Counted from the stretch's first letter, positions 46,545 through 58,422 are shown. The stretch is DNA of 64,000 bases from Theropithecus gelada (GCF_003255815.1 NC_037668.1:18926864-18990863); one strand, 5' to 3'. Notes: generated by a model not told the origin, from the letters alone. Numbers and translations: made by a program.

Positions 46545-47179
46545 AGGAAATTCATTCATCTGATTGAGTCAAGGAAACTTATTTTAAACTATTTATGGCC
46601 TTTAAACGTTGAGTAAGGTGTACTCCTATGAACAAAATTTGGAGCATGTTTATTTCTCTGCCTGGTTCCTCTAGATTTTGGAAACTATCTGAATCAAGCT
46701 TGACATGCAGAGTCAATAAAAGCCCCTTGGGGAGAACTGGCCTCATGCCTTGTCTACACAATCTCTGCACAGGGTTCCTAACCTATGGTCAGTAAAGAAT
46801 GTCACTTTCTAACAGGTCTGGGAGCTCCGAGTTTATCTTGGGATCTCAAGAGGAGAGGATCACTCAACTAACAGGTATTTGAGGATACAAACCCATGACT
46901 GGGCTAGGCTTTAATAGTCTTATCTGAAATTCCTTGTGAAACAGAGTTTCATCAAAGCCAATCCAAAAGGCCTGTGCGGAAATAACCATTCTTGCTGCAC
47001 TTTATGCAAATAATCAGGCCAAGCGTAAGACCACAGTTTATTCGTGATTTGTTTTTTCCAAAAATGAGGACTAGAGAGAAAAACGGTGCTCCAAAGCTTA
47101 TCATACATTTATCATTAAGTCCTAGTCTCACTAATTGTTTTCAAGCTTTTCGCCTACATTTTAGACTAACCCTACTTAT

Positions 47180-48060
47180 TCCTGTGAATCAAGTAGTGAT
47201 CTCCTGCAGCTTGGAAGAAAAAATAAGGGATGGGTAACAGAAGATCTGCATCAATATTACTAGTTCTGGGCAATTATTCTGCAAATTCTGCCAGGTAATA
47301 AAAGTGAGTAGGGTGCCCATAACCCAGAGGTTTCTTTGTTTAGGAAAATAAAACCAAGGAACTTCATAGACCCCCAAAGGGGAATTCTATATCTTGACAG
47401 GTAAAAGTTTAGATGGAAATTATCTACCACACCACACGTATGGAAACTGCCCTACTCACTCTATTATTTGCAATCGGATTATACGTGGTAGCGCCTTCTA
47501 ACTGAAATATTAAACAGAGAGTTTCCATCGCTGTCATATTTTGCTTAATCATTATCCTTATAGCAGGGATAGTAGTTACTAATGAAAAGGAAGCATGAAA
47601 GTTTTACTATCACTGAATCTGCTAGGACTTTTTATTGGGTTTAGTGATGCAGTTTTAAATGAAACATGCTGCTTTTGGATTAACACTTCTAGTAAAGTAA
47701 AGGAAAATCTACGAATACTTAAAAAACAAATCAAAATTATTGACAGGCTCAGGGAAAATGCCAGCTTCATCCCCGAGTGGCTACAATCCCTCTTTAATAA
47801 ATTGCAGTATTCTTTATGGAATTAGTTAACTCCTTTATTAGGCCCTCTCTTGCTTGTGTGTCTTGTATTGATATTTGGACCCTGTATACACAATACTATA
47901 ACTCAAATTGTTTCTTCTCATCTAGAAACAATCAAACTCCAAATGGTGCTGTAAACAGAGCCACACATGGACATGCCATTCTTCTGAGGACCCTTAGATT
48001 GACCCCAGGAGTAGCCCTAGCTGCTGTTCCCCATTCGATGCCCCTTTTCAACAAGAAGTA
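47180..48060 (+). pseudogene. Decayed env remnant (C-terminal surface part and transmembrane part)
   Basis: The clearest piece is a 76-codon open stretch at 47595-47825. It encodes a Cys-Cys pair followed by a Trp-Ile-Asn-Thr-Ser segment and a coiled, charged region, as in the transmembrane subunit of gamma-type retroviral envelopes. Upstream and downstream pieces fall in other frames with stops between them. No intact start, fusion region and membrane anchor occur in one frame. It cannot encode a working envelope as read. Confidence 0.65.
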
Positions 48061-48112
48061 GCCAGAAGGAGTCGTCGCCCAAAACCCCCTAACAGCAGTT
48101 AGTGTAGCATCT

Positions 48113-48124
48113 CCACAGGGGGGA
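48113..48124 (+). other. Retroviral polypurine tract
   Basis: The purine run ACAGGGGGGAA lies directly before the TG that opens the 3' LTR at 48126. Confidence 0.65.
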
Positions 48125-48191
48125 ATGTTGTAGGAGTTATTAAGAAATTATTTTAGGCAGATAGAGAGGAAAAGGGATCCTTGGGTCCTTG

Positions 48192-48446
<255 letters not shown>

Positions 48447-48614
48447 TAAAGCCCCAGCCCTTAGAGCCAGGTTGGCAACCTTTGATATGCAAATGCAAGC
48501 CCGTAGAAACTGGGTCCACCCAAACATGGTGATTCCCACGGCCTTCTGGCCCTTTCCCCACATGTTCCTGGCAATGTGGCCGCCCTCACGTATCCCCAGG
48601 TGTGTAGAACATCA

Positions 48615-48957
<343 letters not shown>

Positions 48958-49070
48958 AAAGCTAGAGTGGGAGGGCCAACTTTTTCCGAGGGCTACGTGA
49001 ATGCCATGCATAGTCAAACCAATCCCCTGAGCCCTATGCAAATCAGACACCTCCTCCTCCAGCCTCTGTG

Positions 49071-49076
49071 TATATA
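49071..49076 (+). promoter_or_regulatory. TATA box of the retroviral LTR
   Basis: TGTATATACC, placed 30 bp upstream of the R start deduced independently from the 5' end of the element at 46323. Confidence 0.6.
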
Positions 49077-49220
49077 CCTAGATGGTATCTGTGTCAGCTG
49101 GGGTTCCTTCTCTCAGCTTTGGGGCCCCCCTCCCTCTGTCTCTGTACAGGGGAGCTTCTTCCTTCTCCCTTCCTTCTTGCCCCTTCTGGCCTATTAAACT
49201 CTCCAAATAAAACAAAAAAA

Positions 49221-49237
49221 AAGACTAAGGGTCATGG
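49221..49237. repeat. Right target-site duplication of the retroviral copy
   Basis: Second copy of AAGACTAAGGGTCATGG, directly after the A-rich tail. Confidence 0.85.
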
Positions 49238-49536
49238 CCCCTCTCTCGTGGAATTGCAGTGAGGACTAAATGGGACTTATTGTGTGCCTGGAAGTTGAAT
49301 TTGAGTCTGAGTCTGGGCTAAAAGGGCCCAGAGATTGGTGACCTAAGGCCTTTGGCCCTTCATGGAGGAGGATGGAGGGAGCTGCTGGTCCACAGCTGAC
49401 AGTGCCTGTTGGAATTCAGGAGTTCTGGCTCCTTTCTTGCTCTGCCTTTGAGGTTCTTCTGTGAGATTCTCTCTCGTCACAGGGCTCAAGGCCTAAGACC
49501 ACCAAAGCATAAAACGTTTCCAAGGGGTGGGAAGGT

Positions 49537-49542
49537 TTTAAT
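49537..49542 (-). terminator. S100A16: S100A16 poly(A) signal ATTAAA
   Basis: Variant signal ATTAAA, about 600 nt past the stop, followed by ACCTTCCCACCCC. The transcript end is expected near 49520, only about 280 bp from the retroviral pseudogene. Confidence 0.6.
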
Positions 49543-50144
49543 GAGCATCCCAAAGGGACCAGGGGATACAAACTCCAAATCCGGCCTTTATATCACCATT
49601 ATTTCAAGCAACGGGAGGAGGCTCAGCCTTGCTTAGCTCATTCCCAGATGAAGAGGCAACTGGAGGGAAATCCCTGAAAGTGCCTCTTTACCCAACAGAG
49701 GGGCTAAGGAAGGAAAGTGGAGAGGTCTCTGCTGCTGCCGCCGCCACTGCCACCAAAAGCAGGGAGACCTCAAGCACCAGGCTGACCTCTGGAGGTCAGG
49801 ACGGACCCAGAATCTGGCAGGAATTGGGCAGGAACATCAGACATTGGAAAGTTAGATGAGACTGAACAGGTGAGAAAACTCTTAGGGTCCCCAGACAGCA
49901 CTAAAATCTCACAGAGGGGCCCCAAGAGCCCACTGACTCCAGGGGCTGAGACACCCCAGGGAGGGAGGTACCCCTAGACTGAGACACTCACAAAAGGACC
50001 CCAGTTCAGCAAGGGTCAGAGGAAGGTCTGGAGAGAGAAGAGAGTAAAGGGCCCTGGGTGGGCAGGAGGCTGAGGAGGGAGCCTGGGGAGAGCACCAGGG
50101 CGGGGTGTCAGGCCGGTGCCTGGAAGGTGTGGCCAAAGGGGTCT

Positions 50145-50303
50145 CTAGCTGCTGCTCTGCTGCTCCTGCTCGCGGATGAGTTTGGCAATGGGGCCGGTGA
50201 TGCCGCCTATCAAGGTCCAGTACTCGTCGAAGCTGATGCGCCCATCGTGATTGGCATCCAGGTTCTGGATGAGCTTATCCGCAGCCTTCCGGTTCCCTGT
50301 GTC
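50145..50303 (-). CDS. S100A16: S100A16 last exon, coding part
   Basis: 52 codons plus TAG, beginning Asp-Thr-Gly-Asn-Arg after a CCCCAG acceptor. It carries the canonical EF-hand. The 3' UTR runs about 620 nt to near 49520. Confidence 0.95.
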   Translation of the reverse strand, partial: DTGNRKAADKLIQNLDANHDGRISFDEYWTLIGGITGPIAKLIREQEQQSSS

Positions 50304-50760
50304 CTGGGGAGGAAGCAGGGGTCAGCAATGCTGAGGGTGGAAACCCCAGAGAGAGACTCCAGGCAGGACCCTAGGCAGAGACCTAGGATCTGGCCTGGGC
50401 AGCTGCTTCCCTTGGGAAATGCAAACACAGCCCCACTGGCTAGGCCTGAGCATCCTGAGAAGACAGAAGTCTGGGGGTGGAGGAGACCCTGGAGTTAGGG
50501 GGCACTGGAAGGATAGAGGCCTCAACAGGGAAAGACACCCTGAGAGGCCAGAGGCTTGCAGGGGAGGGAAGGGGAGAGGGGGCGAGGCCTTGGGTGAGAG
50601 GCCTTACCGACAGCATGTGGTTCAGCTCTTTCTGGAGCATCTCGCGGAAGCTGCTCTTGCTGATCTTGTTCTTGACCAGGCTGTACTTAGACACATATTT
50701 GTAGAAGTTTTCCACCAGGACAATGACCGCCTTCTCCAGCTCCGTGTAGCAGTCTGACAT
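50145..50760 (-). CDS. S100A16: S100A16, complete coding region in two exons
   Basis: Complement 50608-50760 joined to 50145-50303 gives 103 codons plus TAG, the expected S100A16 length. The N-terminal half (residues 1-51, starting Met-Ser-Asp-Cys-Tyr) holds the degenerate first EF-hand, which in this family member lacks the usual calcium-binding acidic ending. Residues 67-78 (DANHDGRISFDE) are a canonical EF loop. The tail is Gln/Ser-rich (EQEQQSSS). Known of the family: a widely expressed S100 that dimerises, binds one calcium per subunit and has reported roles in adipocytes and epithelial cells. Residue 95 is Arg, where I remember His in human. The intron is phase 0 with GTAAGG donor and CAG acceptor. 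The next gene, S100A14, lies upstream in the same orientation with its own promoter. Confidence 0.97.
50608..50760 (-). CDS. S100A16: S100A16 first coding exon
   Basis: 51 codons ending Met-Leu-Ser. The donor GTAAGG is at complement 50602-50607. The acceptor is one of two AGs within about 30 bp upstream of the ATG (exon start near 50776 or 50786). I could not choose between them. Confidence 0.94.
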
Positions 50761-53700
50761 CTCCCTGCTTCGCCTGCTGGTGGGGCCTGGACACCAGGAG
50801 GAGGGGAATTGAGAAGAGACCCCCACAGGCCATACCTCCTCCTCCACGCCCACCCTAGGCCCTGGGTCCCTCCTCCTCCCTTGCTTCTGGTCCCTGGAGA
50901 AGAAGGTGGCAGGAAAAGGGGAACAGAGTGGGTGGGGGAGAGTAAGCCCTGGAATGAGAACTATGCGGCTCCTCTAATCCAGGTGCTCCCCAGCTGAACC
51001 ACCTCAACAGGTTCTCCAGGCCCTGCCCCAGCCCCAGGCACCAGGTTCCAGCCCTAGGGAGCAAGATCCCTAGTGTCAGAGACCTAAGGGGCAAGAGGCT
51101 CTCACGGGAAGAGGAGAAGAGTCCACCTGCTCTCCCACCCTGCTCCGCAGCTGGCCTACCTCCCTGGGTCCGAGCATGGCTGGGACAGCTGAGATGAGCC
51201 ATGGAGGTTAGGGGCAGAGGCTACTGCCTCCCACTCCCAGGAAATAAAGCAGAAAGGAAGGAGTAGGCCTTCCCCAATCCCTTGCCGGGCTCCAGGGCCG
51301 TGAGTCCAGGGTCTCAGGCCCCGGCTGCCCCTTTTGGGAAAGGACAAGGTCCAGATCTGTTGGATCAGATTTTGTGCAGCTCTCCCAACACACCGCTCCA
51401 CACCCTGCTAGCCTCTCCTCCCTTATGCCCATCCCTAAATACACAGCAGGATTCAAGAACACCCCCACCCATACTTCATTACCTAAGGCAGGGCCAAGCC
51501 CAGTTACAGCCCAGCTGGAGTCGGACCCTGGACACAGCAGCAGACTGCCAGAGGGCACATGCGTCACCCGCTTACCCCTGGACAAAAGACACTTTCCAAG
51601 CGGATACAGCCTTCTGAATAACAGGATATGAGGGGAGCAGGCGGATCTGGATCTACTCTGTGAGTCACGGCCCGTGCCCAGAGCCCCCCCACATCAACCC
51701 CGGGCAAATCAGACTCCCTTCCCACTCCCAAGCCCAGGAATGTGCTCCAGCCACCCTCACCCGGCGGGTCCTGGTGAAAGGAGATGGACAAAACAGGGAC
51801 ACAGCCACCATAAGGGCCTGAGCAAGCCACGGTCAGATTTGGAAGGAAAGGCTGCTCGGTCAGGCCCCACCACAGCCTCCTGTCCTGCCACCTGCTTTCC
51901 GTTGGCCCCTGGTGGCCATTCCTACTCCCATGCCGGCTGCCCTGCCCTCTCCAGCCAACTGAAGCCTGCCAATCACTCGGGCCCTGCCCAAACCACGCCT
52001 CCGAAGTAAGCCCGCCTTGACCCCTGCCCTGGGCGCCATCCTCCCTGACTCCCACAGACGTGTCTGTCATCACCACTCAGCTAGCACTAGCTGGGGCCCA
52101 CTAACTGGTGAGGCCACAGTGTCTTCCTGGGTCCTGTCTTGTTCCTTGAGATAAGCATTGTTTTTCTTACGCACGGCCAATGTATTTTCTGAACCAAACG
52201 GCGGGACTCAGACTTTAGGACAGTTTTTTTAATCCTGGGTATACACCACTCCCTGCTTTTAATCTCTGCATCTCTCCAGGCCACATTGCCTGGTCCAGTG
52301 CCTTGCTCAAGGTAGACATTCTATAAATATTCCACCTCCTTCCAGTCCTGATAACAGGTATCGCAGGTCCCTGACCACCTTTTAAGCTTTTTCTTTCATG
52401 AAGCTTCTTCTGAAGGAAGGGTGGGACCAGGAGGGAACAGGCCAGGAAGCAAGAAGGAAGGAGAGTTGAGAGGAAGAGTCAGGCTGTGGCTTCTCTGAAG
52501 GGAAATCCTGCCCTTGTCTCCCCTCCTCCACCTGCCCGAACCCTCTAGTCCCAGCTGGGAGGATGGAGCACAGTACCGGGATGGCAGGAAGCCGCACACT
52601 TTTCCATATTCTTTTATTTAAGTGTGTAACTGCATGGTTCCATGTCTATTCCACTATAAGACTTTCATACAAACGCTTTAACATTTACAGATGAAGAGGA
52701 AGACCATTGTTCAACCTGTGGTCTGTCCACTATGCTGCCCTTGGGTTGGAGGTGGCTCAGGTTCATAACCAGTGTTTCAGGTGATTCTGAAAACAGTGCC
52801 CATTTCTGGAAAGACTGTGCCAAGTTCACTCCCAACCAAGCCTTGGGAGTGGGAAGATAATTCAGAGAACCTCTTCACACTTAGCCACCCCAATCCTCGT
52901 TCCCTAAATGAGGGATCTTGTGGGAAACGGTCAGGGAGAGGAAGAGGGAAGAAAATGGGTGGTACACCTCCCTCTGCCACTCTCCCCACAGGGCAGCCTA
53001 CCTCTCCCACCACCTGCCTTCTTGGAGTCCTTTCTCTGAGCTGTCTCCTCCGGGCCCTCCTCAATATCATGACTCAACCCCTGCTTGGCCTCTGGCAGCA
53101 GCCAAGTGGACAAGACACAGATGAGCCCGAGATGACTCTGCCACCTGCTCCCAGGAGTACTGGGAGACCCACAGCGGGAACTCCAGCGCCTCAGGGCTTC
53201 AGCTCCCAGCCCATCCTCCCAGGAATCCACCCACTCCCCACCTTCGGTAAAATGGACAGTGCTGGAGATAACCATCTGACAAGTGCTTTTCTAGAGCTTT
53301 TTCTGAAGGAAGGATAGGGTAGTCGGCAGGCAGGGATCATTACCCTCCTCTGCCTCCCTACCCTGGAGGCCAGGAGATAGGATCTGCCACCCCACCATCC
53401 CACAAACCACCTACTCCTCCTGCCTGCCCCATTCCCCCACTAGCCAGGCCCTGGGTCTCCTGGTTCAGGGGTGGGGCATATGTTCTATCCCATCAGCCCC
53501 TTCCTAGAAAGGTCAAGCAGGAGGTCGTTCCTGCATTGGCCCTGCCACAGGTAGATCCTGGCCTGAGTGGACAGTGCACCCTGGAGCCTTCCAGAAATGT
53601 GGGAATGGGAGGACCACGAGTCCTCCAATGGGCCCTCTCACCTCAGGCCTCCAGCCCTACCCCAATGTTCTCATTGTCTTCCCCTTGGCTGATTCATCAT

Positions 53701-54094
53701 TGAGCAACCGGCAGTCTCCCACCCCCACCCCGCCCACCTCAGCCCAACTTGCTGACTTCTCCGAAAGCCCAAATTGCCCTGACACCATGCCCATGGATCC
53801 CAGCCACTCCAGCCCCACCCTCCCACCCCCAGGTTCTGGGCCCCACGCCCTCCAGATGCCTCCTAACCACCCCCAACATCCCCAGGCTCCTTCCATCTGG
53901 AGCTCCGAACATCCGCCACACCCTCCTAAGTCCACCTTCTCTTCTCACCCCACACACACCTCTAGAGTCTTAAGGTTTATCCAGGTGTTGGGATGTGTCC
54001 CTAGACTCCTGTCCCTCCTGGTCACTGTTCTCTCCAGAGCCTAGCCCACTGCCAAGCCTAAGTATGGATTCTCTGTGTCCCTTCCATCTACCTG

Positions 54095-54250
54095 GAATTC
54101 ATTTGCTCACTTAGGCACCATGAGTTTGCTTACTCATTCATTCAGTGGCTCATTTACTCACTCTCACTCATTCACTTGCTCATTCAATAATGCATTCACT
54201 CTGTTGCACATTCATTAATTCATTCCCTTTTTCATTTACTCATTTGTCCT
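54095..54250 (+). repeat. Degenerate (TCAT)n tract
   Basis: Repeated TCATT, CTCAT and TCACT words over about 155 bp. Confidence 0.7.
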
Positions 54251-54504
54251 CTCTGCCTTCAATATATAGGGAAGGTGCCATCCGAACTGGGCTGACAATG
54301 TCACCTCTATCAGTAAGGCTGTTTCAAATGAAATTTCTCCAGCCTCAGCTGTTCCATTCTCTGCTCCTTCCTGTGTTCTTTCTCTAGTTCCACAAGGCCC
54401 TCTCCAGGAACAGCTCCTGGAGCACAGTGGGGCCTGCTTGGGTCGCGAGGTAGCCACTCTGCCTCACCCCTCACCATCCTCACAGGACTCTCTGCGTCTA
54501 ACTC

Positions 54505-54512
54505 ACACACAC

Positions 54513-54558
<46 letters not shown>
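54505..54558 (+). repeat. (CA)n microsatellite
   Basis: About 26 CA units with two CATA interruptions, in S100A16 intron 1. Confidence 0.95.
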
Positions 54559-54561
<3 letters not shown>

Positions 54562-54739
54562 GCAAGGACCTCTGCCATTCCTGATCCCCTCTGCTTGGGT
54601 AACCCATCGCCCTTCCACTCACTTCAGCTCTTGGAGCAAGAAGCCAGCCTCTGATATTTTTCCAGACAAGTGAAGTTGGAGGAGTTCGGTGTGGATCTTG
54701 CCGCCGCCTCCCCCAACACACACACAACTGTCTCAGCCT

Positions 54740-55180
54740 CACCAACACTTACTAGAATGTGGGGAAAGGCAGAGCTGGCTCCCCAGAACCCTTGCCCTCA
54801 CCTCCATCCCGACTGGGCTGGGCAGGGGAAGGCTCCCATAGTGCAGGTGGCTCTGCCAAGAAAAGCAACTCAAGCCGGGGCCTGCCTGGGTCCTGAGGTG
54901 GGGAAGCTGCTGAGTTCAGACCCTCTTCCAGAGAGCTCGCAGGCTCCCCACAGCCTCACTCAGGTTCCTCCCAGATCTCATCATCCCCCTCAAGGAACAG
55001 CTCCTGGAACACAGTGGGGCCTGCTTGGGTCATGAGGTAGAGGAGACGCCACCTCAGCCCCTGCCTCCTCTTCCCGGAATCTCAGGCTCCCTGGGACTTG
55101 CCTGGTTCCTTCTGGACCCCATCGCCTCTCCCAGGACACAGCTCCCAGAGCCCAGCAAGGCCTGTGTCCAAGCTCTGACC
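54740..55180 (+). repeat. Tandem repeat with about 140-bp unit
   Basis: The motif GGCCTGC(T/C)TGGGTC recurs at 54879 and 55018, and in a decayed form at 55159. The spacings are 139 and 141 bp. A detached, well-matched copy of the unit end lies at 54400-54455. Confidence 0.6.
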
Positions 55181-55524
55181 ACCCCCAACCCAGACCAACA
55201 CGCATTTGTCCTCTCCTATTGGGAAGGATCGAGTAGCTGTGGGCAAAGCTTCCAAACGCTGAGCTCTGTCAGCTGCTGCGGCAGGGAGGGGTCTCACCAC
55301 CCCATGCATCCCCTCTGAAGGCCTCACCCAGTCCCCAACCCCCCAGGACTCCGCATTCCCAAACTGGCCTGTGGGGGAAAGTTAATAATTACCAAAATCT
55401 TCCTGCCCATTCTCTAGCAGGCCCCTCTTCCCAGGCCCCCTTCACTGCCCCTTCTCCTGGCCTCCCAATACTGTGGGGCCCTCCGGCAGCCACAGACCTC
55501 CCAGGCCGGGCCTGGGGTGCTCAC

Positions 55525-55640
55525 CTGCTGCCTCGGTCTGCCTCCGCTCCAGCAGGGCTCTGGGGCTTGGGCTCTGGCACTGCCAAGCAGCTCCCTGCAC
55601 TCAGCCCAGCCGGGACTCCTCCCCACTGCACTCCCAGAAT
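55525..55640 (-). other. S100A16: S100A16 non-coding exon 1 (candidate)
   Basis: The minus strand has a GC-rich stretch ending GAGGCAG|GTGAGC, a good donor at complement 55519-55524. No TATA box is visible upstream, so the 5' end is only approximate. A start here makes the gene about 6.1 kb, close to the human S100A16 span as I remember it. Alternative first exons may exist. Confidence 0.5.
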
Positions 55641-56257
55641 CTGTCCCACTCCCTCCCAGCCCTGCCCGCTGAGCTGGCTCAGTGGGGAGATAGTGGCTGA
55701 GCTGCCTCTTGACTTGGCCCTGGGGTTGGGCCCTTGTTAAAGGGATACACACCTTTTTTCACACTCCTCTACCCCCATCCCAGAGGGAGTGGTGAAAGCT
55801 GGCACTCCCCCAACCCCACCCTCCCAGCCCCGCAGGGGCTGAGCAGAACCTGACAGGGCAGACAAAGGAAGGGAAGGACTGTCACCTGCCTTTCTCACCT
55901 GGGTCACTGGGATCCCAGTTTCGGGGGCTCCCAACAGACAAGTTCAGTTAACATTCCAGGCCAGCCTAACTGGCCACAGAAACCTCCTTGCCATTGGGGT
56001 TTCAGAAGTAACTCCCGACTTCTGTGCTCAAATCAGAAGGCAGATGCCAGGGACCTGTCTGGCTCCCTGGTCTTCTGTCTCCAGTCCGGCCCATCAGCTC
56101 TTCTGAGACCCAGCCCTAAGAGGAGGACTCCTCTGGAAACTCCCCACACCCCACTGTTGCCCTAAGATACCCGAGGAAACTGGCCAACTCGACCTCCCTA
56201 CACTAGGGCAGCAGCTGAAACCAAAGAGGGGCCCACTCGCCCACTCCAGCAGTAATG

Positions 56258-56480
56258 ACATTGGCTCATTGGGCACTCGCCATGTGCCAGGCTCTCTGAC
56301 ATGTGCTTTACATGACATGTGGCATTGTCCTCCTGGCAATCCTGTGGAAGTAATATTCATAATCCCCATTTTATAGATGAGGAAACTAATACTAAGAGCA
56401 TGCCCAAATTTCCAATGATAAGTGGCAGATCTGAGATCCAAACTCAGGCCAGTCAGCCTGTTTCTAACCCTCCACCCCCA
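56258..56480 (-). repeat. MIR
   Basis: GCCATGTGCCAGGCTCTCTG, CCCCATTTTATAGATGAGGA and AAGTGGCAGATCTGAGATCC in MIR antisense order. It lies between S100A16 and S100A14. Confidence 0.85.
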
Positions 56481-56829
56481 CCCACCGCATTTCCCTTGTT
56501 ATGTCAGCCGGGGCTCAGAACACCTGGACTAATATCCTTTTCCCCAAGTGTGCACACATACTCTCCTCTCCTATAAGAGGGTCTGCCCATTGGCAAAGAG
56601 GAACCTGCCCCTCAGAGAGGACCATGTTGCCCTTTTGGGCCTGGTACCACCCTCAACCCAAACCCATAGGGAAAAGTGAGTTCCCATTCACTTCCACTGC
56701 CAACCATTCCAGCCCCACATGCCCCACCCTACCAATGACTTTGCCATTCACCCCCAAGCTCCTCTCACCCGTGGACCCTGGGGAAGGGGGTGTCCAATCA
56801 AGACAATATGCTTCACTTTTTTCATTTTT

Positions 56830-56835
56830 TTTATT
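56830..56835 (-). terminator. S100A14: S100A14 poly(A) signal AATAAA
   Basis: The minus strand reads TTAATAAAAAAAATG about 610 nt past the stop. The transcript end is expected near 56810. Confidence 0.8.
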
Positions 56836-57444
56836 AATCAAATGATACAAAACAACCATCATTCTGTCAATGCCCAAGCACCCAGCTGGTCCTCTCCCCG
56901 CGTGTCACACCCTCCTCAGCCTCTCTCCCAACCCTACTCTCCCTCCTCTCCAGCCCCAGCCCAGGGACAGAGTCTAGGAGGAACCTGGGGCACAGCTGGA
57001 GGCAGGAAGAGAGCCCTGGACAGACAGCTATGGTTTGGGTTGGGGAAGAGGTTGGGAAGTAGGTTCTTAAAGACCCATTTTTAGTACCAGATATCCAGCC
57101 ATATTCCCAGCTCCGTTCTTCAAATCATTTCCCATAGCCCAACTCCTCTCTGTTCTCCCCCACTACCAATTCTTTGGCTCTTACACAATTTTTATCCCTC
57201 AAATATTCATCCCTGGCCCAAACAGTCCCCTGAGCCTCCCTCTGGTGGGGACTCCTGCACTCATGAGCTCCACAGAGCATCCAAGACAGAAGTGCACAGA
57301 GACCCTTGGGAAGGCCGTTAGGAGGCTGAACTTTGCAGAGATGAGGAGGGCTGCAGGCTAGGGAACAGGGTGGTGGTAGAGGACAGTTTTATTTCCAGGC
57401 CCACAGTCTCTCCCCAACACCCCCAAGAATTCCAGCGGGAGTCC

Positions 57445-57582
57445 TCAGCGCCCCCGGACAGGCCTCTCTGGCTTCACACTCTTAGCTGCTTCTCCAATCA
57501 GCTCCCAGAAACTCCCGAACTCCAGTTTAGAGTCATTGCAGCTGCCCAGGTTGGCAATTTTCTCTTCCAGGCCACAGTTGCT
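57445..57582 (-). CDS. S100A14: S100A14 last exon, coding part
   Basis: 45 codons plus TGA, starting Ser-Asn-Cys-Gly-Leu after a CCTTAG acceptor. It contains the degenerate C-terminal EF loop and a Lys/Arg-rich tail. The 3' UTR is about 630 nt, unique sequence, ending near 56810. Confidence 0.95.
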   Translation of the reverse strand, partial: SNCGLEEKIANLGSCNDSKLEFGSFWELIGEAAKSVKPERPVRGR

Positions 57583-58422
57583 CTAAGGGGAGTGAAGACA
57601 CCATGGCTCAGGGAGGCAGCAGCTTCCGATCTTCCCACCCCACCCTGCCCAGGGGCAGACAGCAGGAGCAGAGCCTACCCAGCTCTGGGAAGGGGGAAGA
57701 GCTGGGGGTTGCAAGTGCCAGTGTGGGTGGGGTCCTGGAACACTTGCTTGGGAAGTCAGGGTACTGACTGGCTGGGGTGGGGTGTACTCCCTCCATACCG
57801 GCATGAGGTGGGGCAGCTGCTGGGTGACCAGGTCCCGTAGCTCAGAGGGGGTCAGCGTCTCCTTCCCACCCTCCACGGAGTACTGGTGGAAGTTCTTGAT
57901 GAGGGTCTCAATGGCCCTCTCCACGTCACTGAATTCCTGAGCATCCTGAGGGCAGGGGACATCACCCACATCAGTGAAGCTCCACACACCCCAACACCCT
58001 GCTTCTCCAGGAGTCTGGCAAAGCCCTCAGGGCAGAAGACTGCTGGAAGGCACACAGCTCCCACCCACTCCAGAGCCCAGAATCTAGCCCCTCTCCCCTA
58101 CCCCAGCTCGGCCTTCAGGCCACAGCGGCCACAGGTTGGGGAAGGCTTCCCTCCCCACACCCCCCAGCTGCAGGCAGTGCAGGTCCCAGCATGCACCCAG
58201 GCATCCTCTTCCCAGGAGGACTCCATCTGCATCACCCTGTGTGGGCCTCAGAGGAGGGTTCACATCTCACTCACAGGGTCTGGGGTGCAGGGCAAGGCCA
58301 ATGTGAAGGGCAAAAGTCAGTGGGGGGACATAGACCCTCAGGGTGAAGGAGAGGAGTGTTGGAGCAGAAAGGCCAGGAGTGAATGAGCCCACCTCTGCGT
58401 TGGCTGACCGACACTGTCCCAT
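57445..58422 (-). CDS. S100A14: S100A14, complete coding region in three exons
   Basis: Complement 58393-58422, 57799-57945 and 57445-57582 join to 104 codons plus TGA, the expected length. The start Met-Gly-Gln-Cys-Arg-Ser has Gly2 and Cys4, a possible N-myristoylation and palmitoylation signal reported for this protein. The ATG has a good context (A at -3, G at +4). The second EF loop (residues 72-83, [12 protein letters not shown]) has Gly where the first Asp should be and Ser where the closing Glu should be, so canonical calcium binding is lost, as known for S100A14. Known roles are in epithelial membranes and cell motility and as a RAGE ligand. The last residue is Arg (human His, from memory). 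Both introns are phase 0. Confidence 0.96.
57799..57945 (-). CDS. S100A14: S100A14 second coding exon
   Basis: 49 codons from Asp-Ala-Gln-Glu-Phe to Leu-Met-Pro. It holds the N-terminal pseudo-EF-hand. The acceptor reads CCTCAG and the donor GTATGG. Confidence 0.95.
58393..58422 (-). CDS. S100A14: S100A14 first coding exon (10 codons)
   Basis: Encodes [10 protein letters not shown], then the donor GTGGGC. This extra short coding exon is peculiar to S100A14 among the four genes here. The acceptor lies within about 60 bp upstream (CAACAG or ACCAG). I could not decide which. Confidence 0.93.

Larger units (their letters stand above)
50787..55524 (-). other. S100A16: S100A16 intron 1 (predicted), nearly Alu-free
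   Basis: About 4.7 kb of GC-rich DNA with no Alu that I can see, in contrast to the rest of the window. It holds a TCAT-type degenerate repeat (54095-54250), a CA repeat (54505-54558) and a 140-bp tandem repeat (54790-55180). A stretch at 52085-52330 may be an unidentified old repeat. Confidence 0.5.

Noticed and set aside
47595..47825. Possible domesticated (syncytin-like) envelope gene
   Set aside because: Only a short piece is open. Surface and transmembrane parts lie in different frames with stops, and the element has a decayed, processed structure.
51564..54044. Long open frames in S100A16 intron 1 (for example 51564-52076, 52772-53317 and 53574-54044)
   Set aside because: GC-rich, proline-rich chance frames on both strands, without domain similarity or mutually consistent splice sites.
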